Assembly: GCA_014621425.1 (NCBI GenBank)
Contig: JAANBB010000002.1
Location: forward strand, 189,001 to 253,000
Source of the DNA: Cylindrodendrum hubeiense
Lineage: Eukaryota > Ascomycota > Sordariomycetes > Hypocreales > Nectriaceae
Length of the DNA stretch: 64,000 bases
Reading direction: 5' to 3'
In this document: one piece after another, positions 43,220-55,015 of the stretch
How the letters are laid out: each line of letters starts with the position of its first letter
How positions within the stretch are numbered: the stretch's first letter is position 1
Made by a program: the position numbers and the translations under genes
Notes under the pieces: generated by a model
Told to the model about the DNA's origin: nothing
Database searches by the model: none
The model's input: the letters and a program-made list of their open reading frames with translations, nothing else

Positions 43220-45500
43220 TCATTCAATCCAACTATTATCTAGCCCGCCAACATCTAGCGCTTCCGCTAGATCAAAGATTTGTTCTCCTAACAGTCCGTT
43301 TATCGCATGCCAGTCTTCAAAGAATGGATCTCCAAGGGCTGATATGCTTATTTGGTCTAAGATCGATGTGGTACTGGGCTGCTCGGCGGATGAGACGAGG
43401 AGACGCGGGTCAATGCCACTCAGCGCTTGGGTTAGTTCTTCCACTTCTAATCTGCATATCCCCGCCAAGACGTTGCCCTTCGACGATAAGTATTCAAAGA
43501 CCTTGGTAAGATCCAGCAGCCAGTCATGCTGTGGCAACAGCTTGCTATGGATACTTGAGGCCATAACTAGCACAAAGGAAGCAGAGAGGGCGCTTTCAAG
43601 GTCGAATGGGAGAAAGGCGTCTGATGATTGTTAGTTTCTTACAGATTGAATTTGATATGGCAACTTGCCTAGGTCACATTGTTGTAGCTGTGCCAGAATA
43701 GTGGCTATTTATCCAGCAGAGTCGATGCAAACTTCCACGAGTCCCCTGATTGAGGGCGACAGCGGAAAGGTGTTCGATTGATCCGAATTTTCCAGTCGTT
43801 GCTTAAGAAGGTAAAAGAGAGCCGGTCTGGTCGCAAGTATAATACACTAAACTGTCAGTATTCGTTTCACGCTAGCTATATGAATTACTGGCTTACTTGG
43901 TGGTATGCAATGTTCAAGTGTGCTGCAACGCGCGATATCTCCCCGAACCCACGATTGGAAAACAGAACTAGCTCTTGAGAAAGGTCGCTGATGCCCCTCA
44001 ACACTTTTCTTGCTGTTGCCACAAAGGTCCTTTTCACCTCTTGATGGGAACTATACACTGCTGCAATGAACAATTAGCGATGTGCCACAACTAGATCGAG
44101 ACGTTATTACTGCTGATGACGTTTCCCAAAAGCCGACTAATTCTGAAGTGTATTAAAAGTGCCGTCATTGCCGTATCGTCTTCGAGGAGTGGGAATTTTG
44201 CCGTTATTTCTTCATCTCGTATGGAGTTGGGAACACCCATTATCGATGATAACCTCCGATCAAGAGCATACACAGTCCACCATATACGGCGTCCTCGATG
44301 TACAAATTGTTCGCCTACCGAATTCGGCTGCACATCAGTGTTTAACCCATGACTCTGGGCCATTCTGATTGCCTGTCCGACCTGCATCAAACCTGTCAGC
44401 TTAAGTAGATCTATAGAGGTGCAGAGCTTACATATATATGAGCTGCGACTCTGTGATCGATAGACTGAAAGAATAACGCGATACAACAGAACACTTCCGT
44501 CGATTCAATTGGATCAGAGCAAAGCTGTGTCATATCAGGAAGCACACTCATTGCCCGGGCAAAGAGCTCTGATCCAGCTGGTCCACTGTCCGCATTGCCT
44601 TGAGAGATGAATGATTTCCCGAAGGCCATTATAAGTAGATAGTGGGCATACCAGAGCCGATTAATCCGCGCGTAGGCTTCAGGATTTTGATAACATTGGT
44701 GCAGCCGCTTCGTAAAATCGGACGCATCGAACAGATGAAAGAGAGGGTAGGTTCGGAACTTCACGGGATGGGGGTAATAAAGGGATAGATCGAGTGACGG
44801 AAGTCCTTCACGTGGGTCGAAGATAGGTCCATGTTCTGGAAGAACCCTATAGATTTCGCCATCCAAGCGACTTGAGACTGAAGGAGAGTGTTTTGCATGG
44901 GGACTCCGATATGCCATGTCGAGAACCTGCCGACTAAAGGACCAATTCGACGAATGGCCCATATATATGAGTCTTCCTGAGGGCTCGGCTAGATACGTAG
45001 GCTTCTCAGGTGCAGGGGGATTTTCCACCTTCGCATCATCGAGATTCTGGGAGTCATAGGGCGAGTGCGTCTCTTGGATGGACTCGGATTCTGTTGGAGT
45101 GATTATGTATTGCGTTTCCATCATATCTTGAGTATGAGAGCTATGAGCTGGACTGTCGTTGGACTCCCTCGGTCTACTATATTGCCGTAGTTCTGGTGAA
45201 GCGGGGAGTTGCCCTTGCGGTTCCCGGTTCTGTTGTTGCCTTTCTAGGTCCGCAATCCTATTTCGCATGTTCTGAAGGACACTGGAATTTCGCATTAGTG
45301 AGACACAGAAATATTGCGGCAGCGCTCCTCCCTTACCTCTCAGACACGACAATTTTCTTGTCCTCGGAGCCGAATTGGCACTCGAGTCCTCGTTGCTGAC
45401 ATATCCCGCAGGGATGTGTACCAGAACATTTGATCTTTTGTTTGTGGCATCGCTGGCACGCATTGACCCGCTTCCTCGCGTTTCCTCGGCTGGTAGGCAT
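43220..45500 (-). CDS. Zn2Cys6 transcription factor with one in-frame TAA
   Basis: Six minus-strand exons: 45500-45337, 45281-44432, 44381-44111, 44060-43897, 43846-43669, 43620-43220. Joined, they give 675 codons with the normal order: zinc cluster C-x2-C-x6-C-x5-C-x2-C-x6-C (residues 15-45 region), a coiled coil (MRNRIADLERQQQ), and the fungal TF domain with GRRIWWTVYALDRRLSSIMGVP. The fifth intron uses a rare GC donor (GCAAGT). The fifth exon has TAA at codon 529 (plus 43709-43711), between CIDSAG and IATILAQLQQC, although the frame on both sides is well kept. If real, the last 147 residues are lost. It ends 53 bp from the ATP-grasp stop, so it is the natural candidate regulator of that pair. 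Confidence 0.8.
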
Positions 45501-46681
45501 CTTGTTCTGGATGATGTAAGGAGAGTATGTCTACGATGGTCCTTCTCCTTCTCCTCAAGTGTGGGGATGTGTTTAGCTCCCGATGAGGAGGTCGGTGCCC
45601 GTACGGCTTATCTCATCTAGCTATCTATCTAGCGCCGAAGGAGTGGGCGATTGGAACGACAGCATCCCATTGGATTGCTTTCGCCTACTAACGTTCCATC
45701 GCGTGCTCCACGCAGTCTACATTATCCTCCAAACAAAAATAGCGTTCCAGCCGAATCCAAGTACGAGATCAAAAGGCGGGGTAAACAACCACCAGTGTGG
45801 AGGAAGTTCAACGCGACCGAGTAGGTAGATGGCGACTTATCATTATAGGGATCAAGTCGGCTTCTTAAGAAACAGCCGTGCCTATTCAGGATTGCTCCAC
45901 TCTGATTTCCAACCGAATTAGGCCGCGTGCCGCCGTTGATGACGACCTCGGCTGGATATCCGATCTGTGGCTTGAGTCACGAGTCACGACTCGGAAGCAG
46001 GATCCGACATAGATAGCTCGAGTTACTGTTGCTCTGTGATATGAACTGAATAGAAAGATTGGTATGGCGAAACTGACATGATAAGCACCTTCACTCTGCC
46101 AGTATTCCGAGTTCAGGGCATTCAATTTCCAAGTTCTCGCAATCATGACCAAGAAAATATCGTCGCAATCGGCATTTATCAGTTTCAAAATCATATCCGA
46201 CAAACCCATCAATGCTCGGCGTTGATTAAAAGCTTTCTTTACTGGGGTAGGTGTGTGTCATGGATCATCGTTGCAATCCAGTTTCAAGAGCTAGGTCCTT
46301 CGGTAGATTCGGCCATATACGGAATGAACCCGAAATTGGCGGCAGAGGTATCAGAATGCGTAGGAGCTGCCTAATATTACCAAGTAGTAAAAGAATTACT
46401 CTGATCATTTCTGAAGACATTTGGGCTTCGCATGTGCTACCTTGCGGACGACACCAGAGATTTAGAATCTGACTAACCTGACCCAGATTTCCCTCTTACT
46501 CGTACTAGCTTAGTTTTGAATCATGAATAGAATGGGTTTAGTTGTATCACGCTGGCCCAGAAATATAGGATTACTGGAATCGGGTTCCTCATCTAACTGG
46601 GGCAAATTGAGGCTGCAAGATATCTCCAGGATTCTTCTTTCAACCATATGCTATACATACAGCTTACTCATCCACCAATCC
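45501..46681. other. Spacer, nothing recognised
   Basis: Upstream region of the Zn2Cys6 gene on the left; the rest is the 3' side of the following gene. Short frames only. Confidence 0.5.
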
Positions 46682-48204
46682 TCATACTAACTCTTCCGGT
46701 TGAGATGGATCCCAATATGCAGATCTGCACGTCCATGCCTGGTCAGGCATACTCTGCGCCTTGAGCCATATATCTTTAAGGTTGACCTCCATGATCATCG
46801 CATAGTAGAGCCAAGAGAATATGACACCAATATCTACCTTGACACGGCCTTGATATCCGTCCTTATCGGCACCATCGTGACCTCCTATAAAAGCCCCCTG
46901 ACAATTACATTTCTCATTAACCAACGAGGCCATGTCTTCTTTTGTAGTATCAGTTGGCGGTGTTGGAGGCTGCCAGTCGGCATCATATGCCCATAGGAAA
47001 AACTGAGGGAGCTCAGTGGGTAGTACGGTATTTTCATCTCCTGGCGAGGCGTAGAATTGCCAGAGAAATTGATCCTTATCACTAGGCTCCAAGGTATGAA
47101 TATCTAGCGGCTGAAAAATACAATCATTTGTGAGAACTAGAAATGTGTTCCCCAAGATTCTTGATTTTGGTAGGCTTTGTGTCCGCATCTTGAAGTGCCT
47201 ATTATCATTAGCGATATTCAATCTCTTAATGAGCTGCTTGAGGCTCACTTTCGAAAGGCAGAGGCATTTATCTCAGAAGGAAAGCTATGCTCCGGGCAAG
47301 GGAGCTCCCATATGGGAGACATGAAGCGTGTAAGCAAATTTCCTTGGTAGACCGTATTTTTTGCACTCTTATACCCGCGGAAGGCATCCAAGCCTAGAGC
47401 ATCATCATTGAAGATTGATAACCAACGTTCTTTCGCTGCCCCTGGTCGCTGTTGAATCTCTCTTGATTGATATATCATCAAGCCATACTTTTCCTTAGAC
47501 TGCCAGATATCTCGAATCCAGAAAGGGATGTCAATTCGCATCCGAGCCCAGGTCTCAATCGGGTGCATATGTTCTCCTCTTCTCGCCGCAGCCTCGAACT
47601 CAACGAGCATTAGTTGCGCCCAATATTTGGCTCGCTTCTCTTCGATACTCCTGACTAAATCTCGAGCCTGTTCCAATAGACTCCCTTCACTCTGCAGTGA
47701 AATTTGCTCCTGGTATAGAGTGTGGATAGCTGTGTTGCTATCGCCTTGGAGATGCTCGGGGATTCTCCAATCACAGAGCGTAAACTTACATATCTCCGGA
47801 GACCAATAAAGGAGATCAAGATAATAGACATTGAATGCCCTTTGTTTAAAAAGGGACATATCGCCTAGCTCGTCCTTGTAGCCATTAAGCGATCTCAGAA
47901 AAGCCGTTGCATCAGGCGGATAGATAGGCCGACCAAGTAGAGCATCACGTTGGTCTTCGCTGAATACTGCCCCGGATAAGGCCATTGTTATCAGGTCATT
48001 TCCCTCTGTGGCTTTGTTCCTGGCCTCAAGGAATGGTGCTCGCTTCTCTTTGTCGTTATCCGCAGCAAGCTCTTCAGCTGTCATTTTTGCTCGGCGAAGC
48101 TCTCGTTGACGACGTTCTTCAACTTTGCGCTGCCGAGCCTCGGCCGAACGTTGTAAATGTTCTTCTCTCATGCGATCAATAAACAATTGCGCTTCCGAGG
48201 CCAT
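46682..48204 (-). CDS. Unrecognised 490-aa protein with N-terminal coiled coil
   Basis: Two exons, 48204-47249 and 47198-46682. Without splicing the frame would end at a TGA; the 50-nt intron (GTGAGC donor, CGCTAAT branch, AATAG acceptor) restores it as SAFRK then HFKMRTQSLPKSR. The first 65 residues are a highly charged helix (MREEHLQRSAEARQRKVEERRQ). The rest is mixed alpha/beta with many aromatic residues (YYLDLLYWSPE, WARMRIDIPFWIRDIW, FFLWAYDADWQPP). No known domain, signal peptide or membrane helix. Function unknown. Confidence 0.7.
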
Positions 48205-49018
48205 GATGCTGTTGGTATTCGTGGTAGATTATGTGAGTTGAGGGAATCGTCGGTTGAGAGGACGCGTTGACTGTTGTTTTTCCCGGGTGGATAATAACAG
48301 AGGCTGTCGGACACGTGACAGGATTCGCGGTCACACGGGGCCGAAGGCTGTGTGTTTACACAGGGAAAATTGACATAATAAGTTGCCAACTACGCTATTG
48401 CAATTGATGATAACTACGGCTTCAATAAGGCCGGATTTTTGTTTGTATCGTCTGATCGTCTGATCGGTCTATAATTGTGTTCCTTGCGGCATTTTCCTTC
48501 ACAACAGCCGCCCTTGACCCCTAATCTGTTTTGGTCATCCCGGATCCCCAGCCAGCTCGGACTCCCTGTCTGATATGCCCAGCCCTCTTGTCACGGACCA
48601 AGCATCCGATCCGATAATGCGGCACCGTGCAGTACGCGTATCATGCCTTAAATGAGCTTGTCATTAATCTTATCTGTACGAAGAGTACATAACTTGTCCC
48701 CGCTTAGGCTATCCAGGTCCAAAACCTGCCTCTGGCTGCCTCTTCCAAACAATCTGCAGCGGTCAGTCCTGGCCATACAAGAGATTGATTTCTGGGTCTG
48801 GGACCGCCTCACATATTTCACGACGCGCGTTCGTTTCTGAAACATAATCTAAAACATTACTTGTTGAAAGGTGCTTGCACGAAATTCGTTTTGTTCCGGA
48901 AAATAATCAGGCCAAATTCCACACCTCCTAGAACAAAACACAGCAGAGCATGGAACCCGATTTTTTGGTAATCTCCCTCTCACTTGACACCAGATTGCAC
49001 CAAGTCAGCATAGAATAT
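48205..49018. other. Spacer, nothing recognised
   Basis: Upstream region of the 490-aa gene, then 3' side of the 116-aa gene. Overlapping 62- and 65-codon frames at 48648-48845 oppose each other and are not called. Confidence 0.5.
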
Positions 49019-49415
49019 TTATTTGTACAAAATGGGTGGTGCCGGAAATATAAATACGTCTCCAACACGAGCAACAAATTCCACGGCCATCAGAAGACCA
49101 TCCTCGTCGGCCTTGGCATCCAATAGGGATTTGTCAAGTAAATAAGTATCACTTCCATGCAGAGCAGCATAAGTCTCGTTTGTTTTAGAATGTAGCTGCA
49201 TGGTCGCGGCCAGCTTCTCGTTTGTAATCTTCCAGCGATCTCCCTTGATCCACTCGCTTGTCTGTATGAGTTTGAGAATGGGCCCGGGATTGTTACTATT
49301 CAAGGCATTCCGTAGACCACAGGGCGTCAGGAGCTGTGGGCATGGGTGTTGTTGGGACAGGGAATGCCTCTGGGGCTACCTGGTTGACTAGCATGGTGTC
49401 TAGCGTAATTGGCAT
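49019..49415 (-). CDS. Small spliced orphan protein, 116 aa
   Basis: Two exons, 49415-49380 (12 codons) and 49333-49019, with a 46-nt phase-0 intron (GTAGCC to CCACAG). The product begins MPITLDTMLVNQLLTPCG and continues LNSNNPGPILKLIQTSEWIKGDRW, with a folded-looking end (LLMAVEFVARVGDVFIFPAPP). No family recognised. An unspliced reading would start inside at 49303, but the spliced form gives a longer continuous product. Confidence 0.5.
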
Positions 49416-51600
49416 GTGTCAACAAGAAAGTGATCCTGGTCCTCTCTAATTCAAGTACTTGACGCGTGAATATCAGATTCAGAGAAGGTTTTACAGTATC
49501 TACTCACGCGTTCCCTCGCATCTACTCTCCCGAAGCTAGCCACGGAAAGACCATAACGATCATCGGATCACAATCCGAGTAAATAACGGCTGTATATCGC
49601 TTCATGAATCCCGGGCACGACCAATCACCATTTCTTGGATGCTCCATCCCCGGGGCTCAATACTTGGATGTGTGAATGAATCAGATGCTGCTCCTTGGAA
49701 TTAGATACCACTTAATTCATTGCTGTCACAAAAGTTCCAATGATACTGGGCCGGACTGCCCCTTTGCGTTTATTTTTAGTATAGACAAGCCTTCATGGCT
49801 TCGGATCTAGCATGATGGGAGAGGCCCCTAACCTCAGCCGGGCTGATCACCACATATACACTCCCTTTGGGTGAGAAGCTACGTAAACATACTTGGCATG
49901 AGAACGCGCGGGTCTGAGTATCATCCTTGTGTTTCTATTGCACCTGAAACTTCATGCCATTCTGTGAGATATAACTGGTCCGCAACTCTCACTGGCTCAC
50001 GTCACAGCACACAGCCTCCTTTTCAGGGCTGATTCTTTGAAGATGTTGGGTCTGTGGCGAACAAAGGGACCCTCATGCTTCGGTCTAGACCCATTAACGA
50101 ACTCAAAGTTCGGTGGTAGTGGTGGCTGTGTTTAGTTGTTTCCAGGATGAAAATATGCCGCAACTGGGACTGGAACGGTGAGGGTAAGTCATGATCCAGC
50201 ACCTTCCTGTTGGTGGCTGTCATAGGCTGGAGGCCTGTTCATATGCGAATCTTTAGCCTAGTTGGGTAGAGATAAGTGGCCAGCAGACCATTACTTCACT
50301 ACTATTGGGTTCTTCTCTGCAGGAACAGTCAAAGCGCCAGCTGTCGTGTGAGCTCACTAGATCCCTCTCCATACAATGGTCTCTCAACTGCAGCCACATT
50401 GGGTAATGGTAGGTGCGGCTGATCGAATTGGCATGATCAAGTCATCGCTCTCACTTCATTACCCCTTTTCACCCAACTAGGAGATGCGCCAGAGGAAGAC
50501 CGGATGCACTAACGCCCACTTTCCGGCAGAGACCCGCAGTGTCTGTTCTTGGCATAGCCTATCTATTTCTGTCCCTAAATGGCTTTAAGGCACTTTTTTG
50601 TGGAAATTCGCAGCCAAGATTCTGTCAAACAACCTCACAAGGCAACGCTATCGCTTGGCGATGCCCTACCGCTTGGCAATTCCGATCTCATGATGTTCGT
50701 GTCGACTTTTGTGGTGTCCAGTGGAGTGTTTCCACCAGTAGATAACAAAATCACACGGAATGCTAGCCTTGAAATTACTACTGTCCATCGGCAGTGAAAA
50801 AGCGGCAGCCCCTAGCCAACGGTTTAATTCCACATTCTTTGCCGTGGCTGCGTACATGTGGTGCTTCAATGGGACCCCGGTCCGAGGCAGGTTTTTGTCT
50901 TGATTCAACGAAACATTGATCAAAGTGGTCGTTGGACGATGTGGAGGCTTAGATGAGTGTCAAACAGGTTGAAACGCCGCCTTGACTATGGTCAACCAAA
51001 GGTCACCCAAGCTTAGGACAGTAAGGAGGCTTAGACATCGATGCTTCATGGACCACACAAGATGAAACAGAGACAATCAACTTGCAAAAACCCTCATTAA
51101 TCTCAATACGAGAAAAAGCATTGCACCGTAGGTATCCGCTAGACAAAAGGTTCTCGCTGGTGGGTCACGGACCACAGGCAATTGGGGCTTAGATGCCTCC
51201 CTACCACGCGGTCCCCACTTGACAACGGGGCTTAGATGTCTCCCACGCGACGGGATGAAGCGCTCGAACATTATCGTGCAAGAGCTCCTTGATCTGAATA
51301 CGAGACCGTGTGGATGTGTCTGCAATGACCACAACTTTATGCTTGATGGGTGGACTCGATAAACGCCGTCGGCGTTCGGTGGTATGTTAGATCGGACCAA
51401 TAGCGCAGGAGCATGTATCAAGGACGACTGTGTCTAGCAATTAGAGAATCAGAAACTAAAGAGTCTGTGAAAGATTTGGTTATTGATAAAGTCACCATCA
51501 CGTTTCTTGGTTTCTGCCAGAGAGATCAACTTCGACTTGATTCGAGACGAATAGAGCAACAAACGATCAAGTTACCTTTTCCAATTTCCAGTTCTACAAT
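49416..51600. other. 2.2-kb spacer with short recurring motif
   Basis: No gene supported. Between 50946 and 51238 a GGCTTAGATG-type decamer appears four times (one copy with two changes). A plus frame from 51413 merges into the mannosyltransferase leader and is not needed. Confidence 0.45.
50946..51238 (+). repeat. Four scattered copies of GGCTTAGATG
   Basis: Copies at 50946, 51028 (GGCTTAGACA), 51186 and 51229, each preceded by a G-rich base run. Spacing is uneven (82, 158 and 43). Origin unknown. Confidence 0.45.
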
Positions 51601-52605
51601 ATGTCTGTCAGGCGCTTTCGACGGTGCCTCTGCCATCCCATCATCATTCTTCTTGGTTTCAGTTTTGCTCTCGCTGCCATCCCATTGTTAATCATCTATC
51701 AATTCGAACGCGATGATGTGGTCCTGAGGGATCATCTTCTCAACCTTGACGACCACCGAACCTCCTTCGAACATACATTCCACGTCAATTCACACCTCCC
51801 CGAACCTCATCACGAAGAAACGATCGAAAGAATACCCCGAATCATACATCAAACATACATCACCGGCCAGGTGCCTGACAAATGGCAGCCGGCCTACAAG
51901 TCTTGTCAAGAGGCTCACAAGGGGGGCAACTGGACGCATATCATGTGGACCGATGCTGCTTCACGCGCCTTCATCCAGCAGTCCTATCCTTGGTTCCTTC
52001 GAACCTACGATGGCTATCCGTACGCCATCCAACGTGTCGATGCTATCCGCTATTTTGTGCTGTACCACTACGGCGGATTCTATCTGGACCTCGACGTGGG
52101 CTGCAAGAAAAGTCTTGAGCCCTTTCGGCAATTCGACGCGATATTCCCCAAGACAGAACCCTTCGGGGTTAGCAACGACATGATGGCCACTTCGAAAGGA
52201 CATATTTTCTTTAGGCAACTCATCACTCAACTTAAGGAACACAGTTGTCAGGTTGGGACAAAGTACCCGACCGTCATGTGGACAACCGGTCCGGTATTTG
52301 TCACTCAGCAGCTTGCCAGCTTCCTTCGACGTCAGCAGTCCCAAGGTGACGCGACAGTCACTGTATCTTCAAGCGCCGGGACAGTCCGCGTTATTCCGCT
52401 CGAGCTGTATGCTTCGACAAAGTACTCCTTCTTCTCTCATCACCATGGATCATCATGGCACAGCTGGGACGTCCAGGTGGTTTCCTTCTTGTGGCGGAAC
52501 ATATGGAAGATCGGAACGTTCATCGCGATCATCACCATCTTCGCGTACTGTCAACAACGCCTTGCTATGAGGAATAGTAAAGTGGGTGTTGACAATACAT
52601 GTTGA
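51601..52605 (+). CDS. GT32 mannosyltransferase, Sur1/Csg1-like
   Basis: A single exon of 334 residues. It is a type II Golgi protein: a signal anchor (HPIIILLGFSFALAAIPLLIIY), then the GT32 domain with IPRIIHQTYITG, W...WTDAASRAFI, AIRYFVLYHYGGFYLDLDVGC (DxD metal motif), and a C-terminal hydrophobic helix (IWKIGTFIAIITIFAYC). Two hydrophobic ends with GT32 between them are typical of the yeast Sur1/Csg1 and Csh1 subunits that add mannose to inositol-phosphoceramide; Och1 lacks the second helix. Substrate assignment is inference from this layout. Confidence 0.88.
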   Translation: MSVRRFRRCLCHPIIILLGFSFALAAIPLLIIYQFERDDVVLRDHLLNLDDHRTSFEHTFHVNSHLPEPHHEETIERIPRIIHQTYITGQVPDKWQPAYKSCQEAHKGGNWTHIMWTDAASRAFIQQSYPWFLRTYDGYPYAIQRVDAIRYFVLYHYGGFYLDLDVGCKKSLEPFRQFDAIFPKTEPFGVSNDMMATSKGHIFFRQLITQLKEHSCQVGTKYPTVMWTTGPVFVTQQLASFLRRQQSQGDATVTVSSSAGTVRVIPLELYASTKYSFFSHHHGSSWHSWDVQVVSFLWRNIWKIGTFIAIITIFAYCQQRLAMRNSKVGVDNTC

Positions 52606-53183
52606 CGAAAGCCAAGCATCCTAACGACCAGAAAGAAACCAAGCAACACTGGATACCTAGTTGGCAGGACAGGGCTTTGTCCTGGAATGGTAGTTGATGT
52701 GACGGGAAAACAGCACGGGAAGATCGATATGTTCAGAGCAGGACTACTAAAGAGCAGTAGGAACATAATTGTGTATTAAAGATATGGCATTTTCGGGCGT
52801 TAGCAACAGAAAGAATAGAGTACCATAATAGCAGAGAAAGCCGAGAGTAGGGAGAATTAATCTGATCGTATCCCGAGACAACTCATGTCACATCACTGTG
52901 TACTACCCATTTTGACAACAAATATTGAGTTCTTTCTATCACCTTATTCCCAATGATGCTAAAGACGATGCATCTGCAGGCCCCTGACCTGTGATCCTCA
53001 TCACAAGACACACCCCATCGATCATCCGTGTGCAGCGTGCTTACCCTACACCAAATGTAGGGTGAATTACTCAACCACCATCTTCCCTGCTGCCAACACA
53101 CCAACGTAGCAGTTCCAAGGCCGAGCTTGGTATGCTAACTAACTCATAGCTTCACCATTCTATTCATTTATTTATAACTTTCT
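52606..53183. other. Convergent spacer
   Basis: Between two 3' ends. Nothing recognised apart from low-complexity 3' sequence. Confidence 0.5.
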
Positions 53184-54520
53184 TTATTCGTTGTCGCCTT
53201 CTGCCATCCGTTTCCGTATCTCGTTGGCATTTGGTTTACTGCGTCTTGGTTCTGAATCCGACAGCTGCCCGTCCTTAGCAGTTTGATGTGGAAGCCAACT
53301 GCTGGTCCTCCGAGTCTCAAGGGTTGAAGACGGGGAGGTGGTAGGAGCTTGAACACTTACAGAAGCCCCGAAACGGCTTTTATACCGATCCCCCGACAAT
53401 TGCTGAAGTGTTTCATCCGTCATTGAACCAATCAGTTGCGCTGACCTGCCTTTGGATGAGGCCTTTCTGATATCAAAGAGGTCTGCTAGGGTTGTGACGA
53501 CCATTTGATCACTGTCGCCCTCAGCGATGATCTCTCCGACGCTGTATATCTTCTGATGAGAAACTGCGCTAGAGGCCCTTTTGCATACCTCGAGGCACTG
53601 TTTCGAAATATTTATGTCTTCCTGCAAGCGTGATCTCTCACGGTCGCTACCAGGGGCCCCTTCTACTGCCAGGGCCTCTAGACGTTCCCGAAGCCGGCCG
53701 ATGGTCTCGGCGATAGTATCTCGATTATCATCTAGAGTTTGCCGTGTGAGCAGCTGTGCCTCGAATTTACTCCGTTTCTCTTCCACGGCAGGATTTTCGG
53801 GCGTGTCCTGTTTTAGAGACGGTTCCTGGCTTGTCAAAGATTCGATATAGGACTTTGCATCTTCACAAATGCGAAGGCATTGCTCAGTGACAGCTTTTTC
53901 ATCCTCTAGGTCGATGCTTGAGTCTGAGGTATCTGCGCTTTCCGGAGTGAACAGTGCCATTTTCTCAGCAACGCTCTGCAGGTGCATCTCGAGATTGTAT
54001 TTGGTGTCCTTGATCATTTCATTATACTCCTCTAGCACTTGTTGAGAAACACGAGATGAATGCCTGAACAGAGATAAACGTCAGTGAAGTCAAAAGTTGA
54101 CAAAAGGAGGACTGACATAGTGATGGTGCCTAGGGCGACCGAGATGGTTGATTTGTACCCTCCCAAAGTATCCATGAATTCATTAATATCTCCTCTCATA
54201 AACTCCATCTTTGTCCAAGCTCGAAGACTGGTGGTTGATTTTCCACTGAACTGTTTCATGGAGATTTCAAACTCATGACATAATTCACTGCATCGATCTA
54301 CAGGAGCTTTGAGGAGTGCCAGGATGGATGCATCGGTATTGACAACTTCTCTTAATGCGTCCAAGATGATGGTGAGGTCCTCAAGCTCACCCTGTAGCCT
54401 GTGCAAAGTCCTGTCGCGACCTTTGAAGCGTTTGACGGTGTCATTGAGTGACTTTGCCGATTGAATGGCGGCTGTGACCACAGCCAGCACCGAGGCTATG
54501 ATGCTCAAAGGATCAGCCAT
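53184..54520 (-). CDS. Fungal STAND N-terminal-domain protein (no NTPase part)
   Basis: Two exons, 54520-54117 and 54063-53184, joined across a 53-nt intron to 427 residues. The N-terminal part (MADPLSIIASVLAVVTAAIQSAKSL, then LQGELEDLTIILDALREV, FMDTLGGYKSTISVALGTITM) is the helical domain found at the front of fungal NLR/STAND proteins and also annotated in azaphilone-cluster protein L. A helical stretch with Lys/Glu-rich coils follows, then a low-complexity tail (ETRRTSSWLPHQTAKDG). There is no NACHT or NB-ARC module and no repeat domain, so it is a stand-alone form. Its first helix resembles cell-death-inducing helices in HeLo-type proteins, but that activity is only a possibility. Confidence 0.85.
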
Positions 54521-55015
54521 ACCAAGAGCTAATAGCCGGATTTCCACTTGCCGAAATGGTAGAAATGTAGCGAGAATTGACGCAGCCAAAGCGTGGGGGC
54601 ATCAACACATTGCGGGGAGGCCATGGGATTAACGAGGCGGTCACGGACGGCAGAACGCCACCTGCAACGCCACAATGAGTGAGAACGATGTGGCGTACCA
54701 TGCTCTTTGGCTGGAGGAGTAGGTATTATGGATAGGTATGAAGGCATTTATAGTGTCATTTATGGTGGGTTACGTCCCTTCTGCAGAGTAGACTTGCTCT
54801 TTGCCTTGCCACTTGGCGTGCCATGCTGTCACGATCCGTAATTCCATCCCTTGCGAACCATGTTGACGAAGTGGTAGCAAAATACCCATCAATTTAATCG
54901 CTGAGATCTCGCCCATCGTGCAAAATTGGTGAAGATTTGCACGTGACGATAAGCACTTGTACAAACTTGCGGGGAAGACAGTAGCTGTGCTTGTTGAAGG
55001 TTCTAGAGGGCGCAA
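54521..55015. other. Divergent spacer
   Basis: Shared upstream region of the STAND-type gene and the Zn2Cys6 gene. No clear TATA box; no small gene. Confidence 0.5.
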
